This document shows, in pieces, positions 11,235 through 22,720 of a stretch of 64,000 bases of DNA. The position numbers and the translations under genes were made by a program. The DNA comes from Prorocentrum cordatum. Taxonomy: Eukaryota; Sar; Dinophyceae; Prorocentrales; Prorocentraceae. Numbering within the stretch: position 1 is the stretch's first letter; the number at the start of each line of letters is the position of its first letter. The stretch is from positions 198,123-262,122 of the forward strand of contig CAUYUJ010014562.1 in NCBI GenBank assembly GCA_963575745.1, written 5' to 3'. The notes beneath the pieces are model-generated. The model saw nothing but the letters and a program-made list of their open reading frames with translations. It had not been told where the DNA came from and made no database searches.

Positions 11235-13310
11235 GAAGAATAATTGCTGTTGATCCCCCTCCGGTGACCATTCTAGTTTTCAATTGAAGTGCTTCCCCCG
11301 GGGCTCGCACCCTGGTTTTTTTATCCGGAAAAATCGCAAGGGTCAAATTGCGTTGTTGGCCCCCGGGTTAGAACAACAACGGCTCCCGCCTGAAATTGGT
11401 TCACAATTTAGACAGGACCCCCCCTCCCGCCTGAGACTCCTCGCGTTTCAGTCAGGAATCGCGCTCTCGCTTGGAACTGCCTTATACTGTATTCAGGAAT
11501 CGCTCTCTCGGCGATCTGGAGTCGCGCTCTCGCTGGAGACTCGCTTGCAATTTGCTCAAATATCGCGCTCTTGCGCGGGAGAACCTTGCAATGCATTACT
11601 CAACCTGCGCGCTCCCGACATTCAGGCACCCAGGAGACGCGCTCACGCTTAGGACTCCCTTACAGCTTATATCGGAATCTCGATCTCGCTGCCCTCCGTG
11701 GCTCCGTTTCAGCCCTTCGTGGCCCCCATCGCTGCTCTTCGTGGCCCCATTGCAGCCCTTCGTGGCCCCCTCGCTGCCCTTCGTGACCCCGTTGCAGCCC
11801 TTCGTGGCCCCCTCGCTGCCCTTCGTGGCCGCGTTGAAGCCCTTCGTGGCCTTTTCGCTGCCCTTCGTGGCCCCATATGCATGCCCTTCGTGGCCCCTCC
11901 GCTGCCCTTCGTGGCCCCATATGCATGCGCTTCGTGGCCCCTCCGCTGCCCTTCGTGACCCCGTTGCAGCCCTTCGTGGCCCCCTCGCTGCCCTTCGTGA
12001 CCCCGTTGCAGCCCTTCGTGGCCCCCTCGCTGCCCTTCGTGACCCCGTTGCAGCCCGTCTTGGTCCCCTCGCTTCCCTTTGTGGCCCCGTTGCAGCCCTT
12101 CGTGGCCCCCTCGCTGTCCTTCGTGGCCGCGTTTAAGCCCTTCGTGGCATTTTCGCTGCCCTTCGTGGCCCCGTTGCAGCCCTTCGTGGCCCCCTCGCTG
12201 CTCTTCGTGACCCCGTTGCAGCCCTTTGTGGCCCCCTCGCTGCCCTTCGCGGCTGCGTTGAAGCCCTTCGTGGCCTTTTCGCTGCCCTTCGTGGCCCCAT
12301 ATGCATGCCCTTCGTGGCCCCTCCGCTGCCCTTCGTGGCCCCGTTGCAGCCCTTCGTGGCCCCCTCGCTGCCCTTCGTGGCCTCGTTGCAGCCCGTCGTG
12401 GTCGCCTCGCTGCCCTTCGTGGCCCCATATACGCATGCCCTTCGTGGCCCTTGCTCGTTGGCGCCCTTCGCGGCCCCATATGCATGCGCTTCGTGGCCCA
12501 GCTGTCGCCCTTCGCGGCCCTGCTGTCGCCCTTCGTGGCCCCCTCGCTGCCCTCAGTGGCCCCGTCCTTGCCCTCTGAAGCCCAATATTCGCATGCCCTT
12601 CGTGGCCCCGCTCGTTCGCGCCCGTCGTGGCCCCATATGCATACGCTTCGTGGCCCCGATGTCGCCTTTCGTGGCCCCCTCGCTGCCCTTCGTGGCCCCC
12701 TCGCTGCCCTACGCGGCCCCGTTGCTACCCTCAGTGGCCCCGTCGTTGCCCTCTGTGGCCCCCGAATTATCTGCCCTTCGTGGCCCCGCTCATTCGCGCC
12801 CTTCGTGGCCCCATACGCGTGCCCTTCGTGGCCCCGCAGTCGCCCTTGGCCCCCTCGCTGCCCTTTATGACCCCATCACTGCCTTTCGTGGCCTCGCTCT
12901 CGCTTCCGGTCGTCGTCGTTGCCGTCATCGTCGTCGCCGTCGTCGTCGTGGTCGGTCCCTTGTCCGTCCCCCTTTGGGTCGGGTTGCCGCTGGTCAGCAT
13001 TACCGCTGGCCAGGCCGACGGTCCGCGGCCGCCCCGTCGCTAGCCGGGGCCCGGCCTGCAGGGAAGAAAAATATACCCCCCAAAGGGGGGTACCATCGAA
13101 GACAAAGAGGGCGGGTATCGAGGGTGTGGGAAATACACGTTGGCTGACATTCGAGCAGGTAAGAACGACCAGTCTTAAAATAAGTGTTGATGCTGTCGTT
13201 GTTGCTATTGTTGCTGTTGGTCTTGTTGGTGTTGTTGGTGGTGTTGTCGGCGTTGTTGTTGTCGCTGTTGTTGTCGTCGTCGTCGTCGGTGTTGTCGAGT
13301 TCTCCGTACT
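11235..13310 (+). repeat. Long tandem unit U, copy 2, interrupted by a minisatellite
   Basis: The left part (11235-11687) and right part (about 12900-13310, with 'accatcgaagacaaagaggg' and the TTG tract) match the ends of copy 1. The middle is replaced by the 1.2 kb minisatellite at 11688-12900. Without it this copy would be about 0.86 kb, close to the other units. Confidence 0.8.
11688..12900. repeat. Minisatellite of 21 bp modules, about 1.2 kb
   Basis: Built from variants of 'tcgctgcccttcgtggcccc' alternating with variants containing 'gttgcagcccttcgtggccc'; pairs form 42 bp higher-order units. Interspersed 'catatgcatgcccttcgtgg' variants occur at about 11873, 11919, 12296 and 12475. Since 21 is divisible by three, several frames stay open on both strands (Pro/Phe/Val/Ala-rich on the plus strand, Gly/Arg/His-rich on the minus strand). 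These are probably not genes. Confidence 0.93.
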
Positions 13311-14136
13311 GAGGAATGATTATTGTTGATCCCCCCTCTGGTAACATATGTGTATTTCAATTGAAGTGCTCTTCCAGGGGGGTCGCACCCGATTCTTTAA
13401 CTAGGAAAGTACTCCTCAATCTGCGCTGTTGGCCCCCGAACTACAACAACAACAACAACGGCTCCCGCCTGATACTTCCTCACAAATTATTCCCAAGTTG
13501 CGCTCTCGCGCAGGATTTCCTCTAACTGTACTCAGGAGTCGCGCTCTCGCGTGGGACCTTCTCACACTTATTCAGACGCCGCGCCGTCGATATTCAGGAG
13601 TCACGTTCTCGCTGCGGATTTCTTCGCGATTGATTTGGGAATCGAGCTGTCGCTCGGGACTTCCTTGCGATTCATGCAGGACGCACGCTTGAGCAACCCT
13701 CCTGCTCGACCTGGCCGCCTGGGCCATCCTTCCCGACCCGCCTGGTAGGGTCTACCCGCCCGATCTGCCCGTCTGGTTCTGCTACGTGCTTTCTGCTCCT
13801 AGCCCCCCACCTAGTCTCTCTCGTGCTCCATCCTCCTCCCTCCCCATGTCCTTCCTTCCATCCGTCCTCTCTTCCCCTGCCGTAGTGGCTGTACTAAATA
13901 CACGTAGCACGTAAGAAAGATGTACCCCCAAGGGGAGATTGTCGAAGACGAAGAGGGCGGGCATCGAGGGTTCGGAATATACGTGTTGAGTGGCACGCCA
14001 TCAGAACAGAGCGAACAGTCTTAAAATGATTGTTGTTGTCGTTGTTGCTGTCGTTGCCGTTGTTGTCGTTGTGTTTGTTGTCGTCGATGTTGTTGTTGGT
14101 GTTGTTGGTGTTGTTGTTCTTGAACTTTCACCTTTG
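13311..14136 (+). repeat. Long tandem unit U, copy 3 of 4
   Basis: Repeats the landmarks of copy 1, including 'ggctcccgcctgatacttcc', 'gtaagaaagatgtaccccca', 'gaagacgaagagggcggg' and a terminal TTG tract at about 14025-14120. Confidence 0.9.
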
Positions 14137-14893
14137 AAGAATAATTATTGTTGGCTCCCCTGCCTGGCGCACATGGTTTTCAATTGAAGTGCCCCTCACG
14201 GGGCTCGCACCATTAACAAAAATCAGGGACAGTATTTGGCCTCAAACTGCGCCCCTGGCCCCCGAGTTACAACAACACCGGCTCCTGCTTTCTATTTCTT
14301 CACCATGTATTGAGAAATCAGGCTCTCGCGCGGGACGCCCTCCCAATTTATGCAGGAATCGTGCTCTCGCGTGGGACTTCTTCGCAATGTATTCAGACGC
14401 CGCGCCCTCGACACTCAGGAATCACGCTCTCGCTGTGGATTTCCTGACGATTTACTTGGGAATCGCGCTATCGCTACGCACGCTTCAGCAACCGGCCTGC
14501 TCGACCTGGCCGCCTGGGTCCGCCTTCGCGACCCGCCCATCAGGGTCTACCCGCCCGATCTGCCCGTCTGGTTCTGCCACGTGCTTTCTGTTCCGAGACC
14601 CCCTTATGCCATTCTTTCTCGTGCTCCACCCTCCTCCCCCTTGTCCCTCCCTTCCATCCGTCCTCTTTTCCTCTGCCGTAGGGGCTGCACGAATAACACG
14701 TAGCTGGTAAGAAAGCTGTACCCCCAAGGGGTACGGTCGAAGACGAAGAGGGCGGGCATCGAGGGTTCGGAAGGTACGTGTTGAGTGGCACGCGAGCAGA
14801 TAAGAGCGAACAGTCTTAAATTAATGTTGGTGTTGGTGTTGTTGTTGTTGGTGCTGTTGTTGTTGCTGCTGATGTTGTTGTTGCTGCTGCTGT
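14137..14893 (+). repeat. Long tandem unit U, copy 4 of 4
   Basis: Same landmarks as copy 3, with the terminal TTG/TGC tract at 14823-14893. Copies 3 and 4 are the most similar pair, sharing 'gcgggcatcgagggttcgga' and 'gtgttgagtggcacgc'. Confidence 0.9.
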
Positions 14894-15039
14894 GGAGGAA
14901 GGGAAAGAGGGAAAGCGATAAGGAACAAGGCGGAGGGACGAGGAAAGGAGGAACGGAGGAAGGAGCGGAGAGAGGTCGGAAGAGTGAGGAGGGAGGCGGG
15001 AAGGCGAGGTGGAGGGATCCAGGGATCCGATGTCTTGCT

Positions 15040-15190
15040 TTCTTGGATAACGGTGTCCCCGGAAGTCCGAGCCCCTTCCACAGGACCGGCTTTTTGTTCT
15101 GAGCAGTTGTTTGACGGTCCTGCAGGCTTGCCGAGGGCCTCCACGGCCCGGAAATTACCGGAATCTCCGTTTCGTTTTTCCAATACTTTG
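15040..15190 (+). repeat. Dispersed repeat family R2, copy
   Basis: Matches the order shared by all R2 copies: 'gacggcgtccccggaagtc'-like start, 'ccccttcc..gggaccgg', 'ttttcgtcctgagtcg'-like, 'tttgacggtcc', 'gaggcccgg..agggcc' and 'ccg..aaa'. It is noncoding. The right half can fold on itself because 'ggcccgg' and 'ccggggcc' elements are complementary. Confidence 0.75.
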
Positions 15191-15403
15191 GAGGGGGGAG
15201 GAGGGAGGGAAGGCGAAGGAGGAGGAGGCGGAGGCGGTCTGGCCGTGCGCAGTCCGCTCTGCCTGAGGTCTAGCCTCGCGGCAGGAGCGCGGCCCATGCG
15301 GGCCCTGTCCGAAGCGCGTGGCTGAGGGCGGTTGTAAGGTGCGCCCTCAGCCACGCCGTCTGGCGGCTGTGGTGTCATAGACTCTGTGGCGCCTCAGGTT
15401 GTG

Positions 15404-15545
15404 CGCAGGAGGAGGAGGAGGAGGGAGGAGGAGAAGGAAGGAGGAGGAGGAGGAGGAGGAGGAGGAGGAGGAGGAGGAGGAGGGAGGAGGAAGAAGAGGG
15501 AGAGGGAGGAGGAGGAGGAGGAGGAGGAGGAGGAGGAGGAGGTGG
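15404..15545. repeat. (GGA)n microsatellite
   Basis: Polypurine GGA triplets with short AAG interruptions. Confidence 0.95.
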
Positions 15546-15831
15546 GAAGGAGGGAGGAGGGAGGACAGCGAAGGATGAATGGGTCACGTGCGGCCAGGTC
15601 TGCAGAGAGCTCCTGCCCGTTGTGGACCCAGAGCTGAGGACGGCCCCGACAGCACTGTGCGCCCAGGCCCTGCCGATTCGGCTTGAGGCTCGGGGGGGGG
15701 AAGGTTTCGGAAGTCTTTCGACAGTCTCTGGCATTCCAGGATGGTTTCCACCAGCTGCGCTTCGCCTAGATGGAGCTTTCTCTGTTTTTTTCCTGTTGCT
15801 TTCATTTTTCTACAGAGAAAGAGAAGCTACT

Positions 15832-15988
15832 GGCTGTCATGAAAACATGTTGTCATACAAACACGGCTGCCATGAAAAAGCACGGTTGTCATACAACAAC
15901 ACATCTGTTAAATGACAACCTGTAGTCATAAAGAAACAGGTGGTGTCCCATTTGTCTACGACAAGTGGTTTTCATGACAACCCTTTTT
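15832..15988. repeat. Small foldback with 'tgtcatgaaaac' ends
   Basis: 'ctgtcatgaaaac' near 15835 and 'gttttcatgacaa' near 15967 are inverted. Between them the words 'gttgtcataca' and 'gccatgaaaaagcacg' repeat. The segment is AT-rich against a GC-rich background, which fits a small mobile or satellite element. Confidence 0.5.
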
Positions 15989-16413
15989 GTTGACAGCCGC
16001 GTGTAAGAATCGTCCCGAACGGACGCCGGGGAGCCGAGCTATGGCCCGAACGGCGGGGGGCCGTCTCGGAGGATGTCTCGGCCAAGTGGGGTCCCCTAGG
16101 CCCCCCAAGACCGTGCGGGGCCAGACCGTGCGGTGAGGTCTTTTGGGGCTGCGAGGTCGCTGCGCGTGTTCTGTCACCGCACCAACTCGGACGGGGCTAG
16201 AATGATTATTTTTCAAATAGTTACTCATATTTGGGAGCATGTTTTGACTTTTACCTGTTTTTCTTTCAAAATCTGCCTGTAGGAGGACATGCCCGACCTA
16301 AGGCTAGGACGAGGATAGATCCGTTCCAGAGCGTGCCGGAATGCTCCCAGAGCGCTCTGGAGCGCTCTGCGAAGGCCGCGGCGCCCGAGACATTCTCCAG
16401 AGCCGCCGGACAT

Positions 16414-16724
16414 CAGAGATGTTCGATGTATTCTCAACCGATGTTATCCTCGTCTCGGCCTCGTCTTACTAGGGGAATGAACAATGACATAAACATAAAA
16501 GCTCGGAGGTTCCGCGCGGACTTCTTGGATCGGCGCTGGACCCCCTCCCTGGCGCGCGGAGCGCGCCAGAAGCGGCGCCAGAGGCGCCGCCAGGGGGCAC
16601 CAGCGCCGATGCAAGAAATCCGCGCAGACCTCCGAGTTTTTATGTTTCTGTCATCGTTCATTCCCCTAGAAAGACGAGGCCGAGACGAGGATCACATCGG
16701 TTGAGAATCCATCGAGCATCTCTG
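16414..16724. mobile_element. Foldback (MITE-like) element, 311 bp with ~140 bp inverted arms
   Basis: The left end starts 'cagagatgttcgatg' and the right end closes 'catcgagcatctctg'. Arms of about 140 bp match in inverted orientation at roughly 90%: both carry 'attctcaaccgatgt', 'cctcgtctcggcctcgtctt', 'aggggaatgaac' and 'catcggcgctgg'-like words. The centre holds 'gcgccagaggcgcc'. The element has no coding capacity. Open frames on each strand give near-identical short peptides because of the symmetry. I saw no clear target-site duplication. Transcribed, it would form a long hairpin. Confidence 0.85.
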
Positions 16725-17422
16725 AGGGCCCTTCTTACGAGCCATTGTGGCCCCCCCTGCATGTCTGCTCCTTCGCTCTCGCCCTACGGCGCGGCAGTGG
16801 TCCGCTGGCGTGGTCCAGGAGGGGCTTCGCCTTCGGCCATGTTTCCTCGCCTTCGGCAGCAGCTGGCGGGAGTACTGGACGGCGCGTCCGCCGGCGGAAG
16901 CTGCGCGGGAGCTCGGCGGAAGGCGGCGGCCATTCGGCTGTGTGTCCAGTCCGCTGCAGCGGTCTATTCTTGAGGCGGGCACGTCCCCTCACAGGAGGAA
17001 GATTCCAGAGTGATCAAAAAATAGTCTGGGGACGATTTTACGAATCTCTTGTTGGCAATGTTTTGAACAATGTTGGACTTGTTTTGAATTTTTCGTCTAA
17101 GATCCGCTCCGAGGTTGACCGCGCCACACGCTCGGGGAGCGATCAACTGAGCCGCCCGCCCCGTTCCTATTTTCCTTCGGCCGCGTCCTTTCCTCGTCCT
17201 CCTCTCGGCGCAATTCGCTCTGACGGCATCCCCGTTTAAGCCTCTCGTCGCCAGCGCAGTCACCCTCTGCCTAGCCGCCGACGCAAAAATGTGTCTAGTC
17301 CGCTGCAATGGTCTACTCGGTCTTGCCATCTCGACGTTTGCGTCGTGCGCTTTTTAACGGGCTCGTCCGTATGTGTGTGTGTGTTTGTGTGTGTTTGTGT
17401 GTGTGTTTTTTGTGTGTGTTTG

Positions 17423-17466
<44 letters not shown>

Positions 17467-19181
17467 TGTGTGTGTGTGAGAGAGAGTGATTGTGTTCGCG
17501 TGTGTGTGTGAGTGATTATGTTCGCGTGTGTGTGTGTGTGTGTGTGAGTGATTGTGTTCGCGTGTGTGTGTGTGTGCGCATGTGCGCGTGTGCGTGTGTG
17601 CGTGTGTGCGTGTGTGCGTGTGTGCGTGTGTGCGTGTGTGCGCGAGTGCGCGTGTGCGCGTGTGCGCGTGTGCGCGTGTGTGCGTGTGCGCGTGTGCGCG
17701 TGTGCGCGTGTGCGCGTGTGTGCGTGTGTGCGTGTGTGCGTGTGCGCGTGTGCGCGTGTGTGCGTGTGTGCCTGTGTGCGTTTGTGCGTGGAGGCCCGCG
17801 GCGTGCGTGTCATTCTTATGGTGCGCCATAGCCCCCGCAGGTGCGGATCATATGGTCGAGCATCAGATTAGGAGACCTCGCCCCCGAAAAGCTGGGCCAG
17901 CAGTTCTTAGCCCGCTTGTCGGAAAGCTGGCCCAATTTCTTACGCACGTTCGCTTCCGCCTTCAGCGTGAATAGCAGATGTTGGCCCAGGCTTGGTTGAA
18001 GAAGCTTCCCGGAAGCTGGTCCAGGTTTCTTACATTGTGTTGATCCTAACATCGACTATAGTGAGGAGGCTGTGGGTCGCCGGCAGCCCGAGAGGCTCGA
18101 GATCACATTTAGCCCACCGCGAGCGCCGATTTTCCCGAAGCGCTGGAAGGGTTGTACGATACATATGCGCGTGAGAAGCTACTAAGTGCGCTCATGGATC
18201 CAGAATTGGGCGGGCGACATTGCCTCTCGTGGCCTTCCGTTGCCGACCGTGCTAGTACTTGCAAAGGCAGTGTGATTGATATCATTATGGGTACTCGCAT
18301 CCGTACCAATATCAGTCATCTTCTTAGTAGTTGCCTCAGTTTTAACATTCGCATGAGCATCAGCAGTCGCATTCGTATCAGCATTCGAGTACGAGTGCGA
18401 GTATCCTCAGCATACGCAATATGAGCAGATCGTCTCTTGTTCCATGCAAGTGCCAGTCGCGATATCAGCCGCGGTGCTGGTAGTCAGTAGCTTTAGTATC
18501 GATTTCATTTTCTGTCTACCAGCACCCGAACTCGTTTCAGTAGTGGCTGTTGTGATCGCGTCGTCGTTCGTGCGAGTCCCCGCATTTGTATTAACCTCAG
18601 CCATCGTAGCAGTAAGATTGAGCAGTTGGACTGACAGGTTTAGCCTTACCTTCAGCATCAGATTATTCGTATTGTTGCTGGGCGTGGCTTTCGAAGAGAA
18701 CGTCGCCTTGCTTCTGTACTCTGTAGGCGGCTTGCCCGCAAGGGCTCCTCACCAGTTCCCTAAGGGCCCAGAGGTGGACGGTCAGGTCCCCGTGCAGCAG
18801 GCTCTGGAAGGCCTTCAGCCGCAACGGCGTCACTCTACACATTACAAAGCGAGTCTGCCGCCGGCGCCGAGTTTCGTCAACGCAGTGTGGGTGGGTGGCG
18901 GGTGGGCCGTCGCGGGCGGGTCGCGGGTGGGTCGCGGGTGGGTCGCGAGTGGGGCGCCCGTGCTTCTGCATAACAAGTGCAGCATGGTGCATAGAGCGGG
19001 GGGGGGCGCCACAATCCGATCCGCATTTGCGAAGGCGCTACGGCGCCTTAACATCGCTCTGTTGCGTCGCCGCGGCCGGGCTGTGCTCAGGAAGCTGGCC
19101 CCGAAGTGGCCCTCTGTTCGGCAGCGGCGAAAGAAGGTTGCTGTGCTGCCGGCCCGCTGCCTCGCTCCGAGCTCGGAGCCC
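16725..19181. other. No recognisable gene; TG/GCGTG tract in the middle
   Basis: 16740-17230 and 17800-18150 show no domain. 18150-18720 is unusually AT-rich for this window and carries degenerate trinucleotide phrases ('agtagc', 'gcatcagcag'). One frame there is hydrophobic for about 90 codons (18444-18720), but it sits in this degenerate repeat and I do not call it a gene. Confidence 0.5.
17369..17795. repeat. (TG)n/(TGCG)n compound microsatellite, about 0.43 kb
   Basis: Alternating TG, TGCG and TGTGCG units. All frames on both strands are open (Cys/Val on the plus strand, His/Thr/Ala on the minus strand) purely from composition. The alternating purine/pyrimidine sequence is of Z-DNA-forming type. 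Confidence 0.96.
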
Positions 19182-19487
19182 GAGCCCGCTCCGCCTCCGG
19201 GCTGGCGGCGCTGGAGACTCTTGCGCAGCGGTCAGCGCGCGCCTGCGAGCTCCACGAGAAGCCTCCATGGCGCGCGGCGGCCTCGGTGGGCGAGGGCGGG
19301 CGGGCGTCGGCGCGGGATGCTCGTGCTCCGCGGCCGAGCCCGCTCCGCCTCCGGGCTGGCGGCGCTGGAGATTCTCACACGGCGCGCGCCTCCGAGCGCC
19401 ACGAGACGCCTCCGTGGCGCGCGGCGGCCCCTGTGGGCGAGGGCGGGCCGGCCTCGGCGCGGGGCGCTCGCGCTCCGCGGCCCCAGC
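19182..19487 (+). repeat. Tandem duplication, period 153 bp, two copies
   Basis: 'gagcccgctccgcctccggg' starts at 19182 and again at 19335. Each is followed by a similar ~150 bp body ending in 'gctccgcggcc'. Divergence is moderate. Since 153 is a multiple of three, a 51-residue repeat appears in open frames here; I see no known domain. Confidence 0.8.
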
Positions 19488-19584
19488 CTCGACCCCGCCA
19501 GCGCGGCCGTCCTCGCCGAAGTGCCGGGCGAGCGGCGCGGGGGAGTGGCCCGCGACGGGCAGAGTCAGCCACGTGGCCCCCCCC

Positions 19585-19700
19585 TCCCAGACCCCCGGCG
19601 TCACGAGTTTTTCCTGGCGTCGGCTCTCAGAGGTTTCGGCCCGTTCCCCAGGGCCGGCTTCTCATCCCGAGTCCTCTCTTGCCGGTCCTGAGGCCCGGCA
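19585..19700 (+). repeat. Dispersed repeat family R2, copy
   Basis: Starts near 'cccagacccccggcgtca' and continues through 'ggtttcggcccgttcccc', 'ccggcttctcatcccgag', 'cggtcctgaggcccggcaag'. It is truncated on the right relative to other copies. Confidence 0.75.
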
Positions 19701-19999
19701 AGTCAAGCAGTGGCGAAGCGTTCTGGCTCGCCTATAGCCCTACCAAACAATGTCTAAGAACTTGTTGTGGTTCCCACGAAATGTTCCTAGAACATTTCTG
19801 GCTGGGAGTGTCTTGTTTTAACACATCGGGGCTGTATTCTGAGAGGATGGTTTCTGTTCGTAGGATTTTTTAAACGCTCTGAGAACACTTCGTGGCAGGA
19901 CTACAGGAACGCCGGGACGGCCGGTCCCTGCTCAAGCCAGGGCCCCCAGAGGCCGGAAATCATGAAACAGTGTCCGCCGTGGTTTTTGCATGGCTCGAG

Positions 20000-20165
20000 C
20001 CCAGACATGCGACGTCCTGATTGTTTCAGGACGGCGTCCCCGGAAGTCCCGGCCCTTTCCCCGGGGCCGGTTTTTCGTCCTGAGTCGTCTTTTGACGATC
20101 CCGAGGCCCGGCAAGGGCCCCCCGAGGCCGAAAATATTCAAAAACCTCCCGTCCTGATTTTCTTA
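20000..20165 (+). repeat. Dispersed repeat family R2, well-preserved copy
   Basis: Contains 'gacgtcctgattgtttcag', 'cctttccccggggccggt', 'cgtcctgagtcgtcttttga' and 'gaggcccggcaagggccccc', then 'aaaacctcccgtcctgattt'. The shared first and last words ('gtcctgatt') suggest a short direct repeat bounding the unit. Confidence 0.8.
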
Positions 20166-22144
20166 CGACGCGATCATGCCTGGGAGGGGGTCTGGGCTCC
20201 GAGGTCGGCCTTATAGGCGGCGGCGGCAGCCTCCGCGGCGGCGCGGCCGATCCGCAGGCAGAGCGGCCAGGCGCCGGGGCGACGCTGCGCGAACGGGCTG
20301 CTCCGGGCGCGCCGCGCCCGCGGCTGCGCGAGCTGCTCCGAGCTGCGCGAGCTGCGCGAGCTGCTCCGAGCTGCTCCGAGCTGCTCCGAGCTGCGCGAGC
20401 TGCTCCAGGCTCCGGACGCTGCGCGAGCTGCTCCGAGCTGCTCGAGGCGGCGTTCCGGGTGGGGCCGTGGCCGGTGGGCTAGCGGCACGCCGCCTGCCAG
20501 GGCTGCCCCGCCGGGACCTCCCCAGCACGCCGGGCTTCCGCGCGGCCACGGCGCGCAGAGCTCCCCGCTCTCCTCACACCGTATTCCGGCCCGCCGCGGT
20601 GCAGTCTCAGAGGAGCCCTCCAGGATAGGCTCCGGCTCCTTCGAGGGCCTCGCCGCCGAAGAAGGCAGCAGGAGCCTGGGGAGAACGAGGGGATGCGTGA
20701 TGAGGTGGAGCCGGTGGCATTCGGCAATGTGCCGACGTTCACAGGTGCCCCCCCATAAATACGCCCCTTCAGGTATGTCTTCCTTTCCCCAACATCGATC
20801 GAGCCAGGTGGGGAGACACAGACCTCATCCTAGCTTAAGTCAACTGGGCAGATCGTCACAGCCACGGCGCTGCGGCAAGGGCCGAGAGAGAGCCTCGCGC
20901 GGGGCACCCCGGTCGCGGCCGCGACCCAGCTGACGGCCGCGATTGCCAAAGAGCCCACGCGCCCCCGCCCGAGGAGGCAGAACAGCTCGCCAGGGCGGCG
21001 CTCGAAGCGGCGCGCGCGCCTCCGCGCTGCAGGGCCTGCGCGCGGCGTGCGGGCGCGCGCGCGGCGGCGCGAAGAGCTGCTGGAGCACGCGGCCAGGCGA
21101 ATGCCGCTGGTGACGAAGGAACAGCACACACACAGGTGGATCGGAGGGAGGAGGACCAGCCATGGACATGGGTGCAGGTTTTCGGATCACGGGGGAGGCC
21201 CCCGTTTTGAGCGGGGACCCCCCATCCGACAACACGCACCCCATAGCCCCTTCCGTCCCCCACGGGTACACTGGAGACCCATGCCAAGAAACACCCTTGC
21301 ATAAGCATGAACGTTACGAGGACCAGACTGATTTCTTGGGCCTGCGCTGCACAAAGAGGGACAACGACCCATCGACCCCGCTTCTGCCCGCCTCCCCTGG
21401 CGTCACCGTGCGGTGAGAGATTTGAGGACTTCGAGGTCACCGCACGGTCCGTCACCTCGCCGCTTTGGGGCCCAGACCTGGGCAACCGAGCCCTCGGCAG
21501 CAGGCGCGGGTGTGACTCCTGAGAATTTCACTGTCCGCCTTGTCAGGAGTTTGCGCGCCGACGCTTTCGGGGAGCAGGTGGCCAAGCACTCCAACCACAT
21601 TCAGACCGACGTCGCGTGGGAGCGGTGGTGGTGCAGGGGCGCAACCTTGGCCCGCTCTATCTTGAGACCTGCGAGTGGCGCCCTGGTCCCCAGAACTCGG
21701 GGGCGCCGATTCCTTCGCGGCGTGAGCCCGAGAGCTCCCGGCACCTCAGCTACCCGGATGCGCACGTTCTGAAACGCAGAGCGCACCGTGGTCAAGACGT
21801 ATGTGGTAACACGTCGCGTGTTGGCTCGAAATGTTTGGCTGCGTTTTGCGCCGCTTCGACCGGCACCTGCTGGCATCGTGCCCGCCTGCGCTTGTGGGTT
21901 CAGAAGTTCGCCCACGCGTTTTAGCGAACGCATCGCGCCAAACGTACGCATTCGCTCTTTTTGTTGAGCCACGTGCCACCACGCTACGGTTGCGTGCTGC
22001 GTGTCGAGGCGGCTGAGCTCGACACCATCCGCAGGACCGGGATGATGGTCCAGCGGCCAACAAGTGGGCCCCATAGGTCGTCATGTTGCTTGCTAGGGAG
22101 AGCGAAAGACATGGTGATTTCCAGCGCGGGCCCCGAACCGCATT
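20166..22144. other. No recognisable gene
   Basis: GC-rich sequence with a short minisatellite at 20325-20455. Plus-strand 20860-21120 reads in one frame as an Ala/Glu/Arg-rich stretch and minus-strand 21600-21960 as a moderately protein-like stretch. Neither shows a family signature or supportable boundaries. Confidence 0.45.
20325..20455. repeat. Minisatellite of 'gctccgagctgcgcgagctg' type
   Basis: Irregular repeats of 'gagctgctcc' and 'gagctgcgc' (9-10 bp) over about 130 bp. Confidence 0.85.
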
Positions 22145-22480
22145 TTGTTACACTATGAACTTGCAAGGTGCAAGCCGTGCGTTGCAATGTATACGGTGCA
22201 CGTTGCGCGGCTTAAGTTTGGAGGGGCCAGTTATGTGGTGCAACTCATGCGGCGCAAACGATGCGGTGCAAGCTATGTGGTGTAAGGCACGTGATGGAAG
22301 CCATGCGGGCCAATCTATGCAGTACAACACATGTGGTGCAAGCTATGTGTTGTAAGCTGTGTGGTGTGAGCTATGTGCTTCGAGTTTTGTGGTGTACGGT
22401 ATGTGGTCGAAGCCACATGGTGCAAGCCATGTTGCGCTTTCTCTGTGGTGCAAGCTGTGTAGTGCAAGCTATGCGGCCGT
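22145..22480. repeat. Degenerate ~10 bp repeat ('atgtggtgcaagct')
   Basis: Words such as 'gtgcaagctatg', 'gtggtgcaa' and 'gcggtgcaa' recur every 10-20 bp over more than 300 bp without an exact period. It looks like an old, diverged minisatellite. Confidence 0.75.
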
Positions 22481-22720
22481 CCAGCACACGAGGCGCCCAC
22501 GAGGCGCCCACAGGTGGCCACGGGCATGCACCACGCGAAACCTCTCCACACGCACCATGCGCACTTGGCGCCAACGAGGCGCCCACGACCTGGCACCAAC
22601 AGGACACCAGGCGAACCTCGACAGATCCGCCTCGCGCACGGGGCGCCCACGAGGCGCCCACGACCGTGCACCAACCTGGGCACCAGGCCAAGCCTCGACA
22701 GAGTCGCCCAGTCCTTCCAA
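22481..22720. repeat. Imperfect repeat of 'cacgaggcgcccacg' phrases
   Basis: 'gaggcgcccac' occurs at about 22489, 22501, 22577, 22643 and 22655. 'caccaggc' and 'cctcgacaga' phrases follow in two larger units of about 75-80 bp. Confidence 0.7.

Larger units (their letters stand above)
14894..16413. other. No recognisable gene; contains an R2 repeat, a GGA tract and a small foldback
   Basis: Unique GC-rich sequence surrounds the repeats listed separately. No frame gives a conserved domain. 16000-16410 is unremarkable except for 'ctgtaggaggacatgcccga' at about 16278, which recurs near 30672 and marks another dispersed repeat. Confidence 0.55.

Noticed and set aside
11660-12870. Repeat protein of 21-residue or 14-residue units
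   Set aside because: Frames are open on both strands because the repeat length is a multiple of three; no start, domain or transcript signal.
17260-17870. His/Thr- or Cys/Val-rich proteins
   Set aside because: Produced by TG/GCGTG dinucleotide repeats in every frame.
18444-18720. Hydrophobic N-terminus of a 415-codon frame as a membrane protein
   Set aside because: Lies in degenerate trinucleotide sequence, with the rest of the frame Arg/Pro-rich and no domain.
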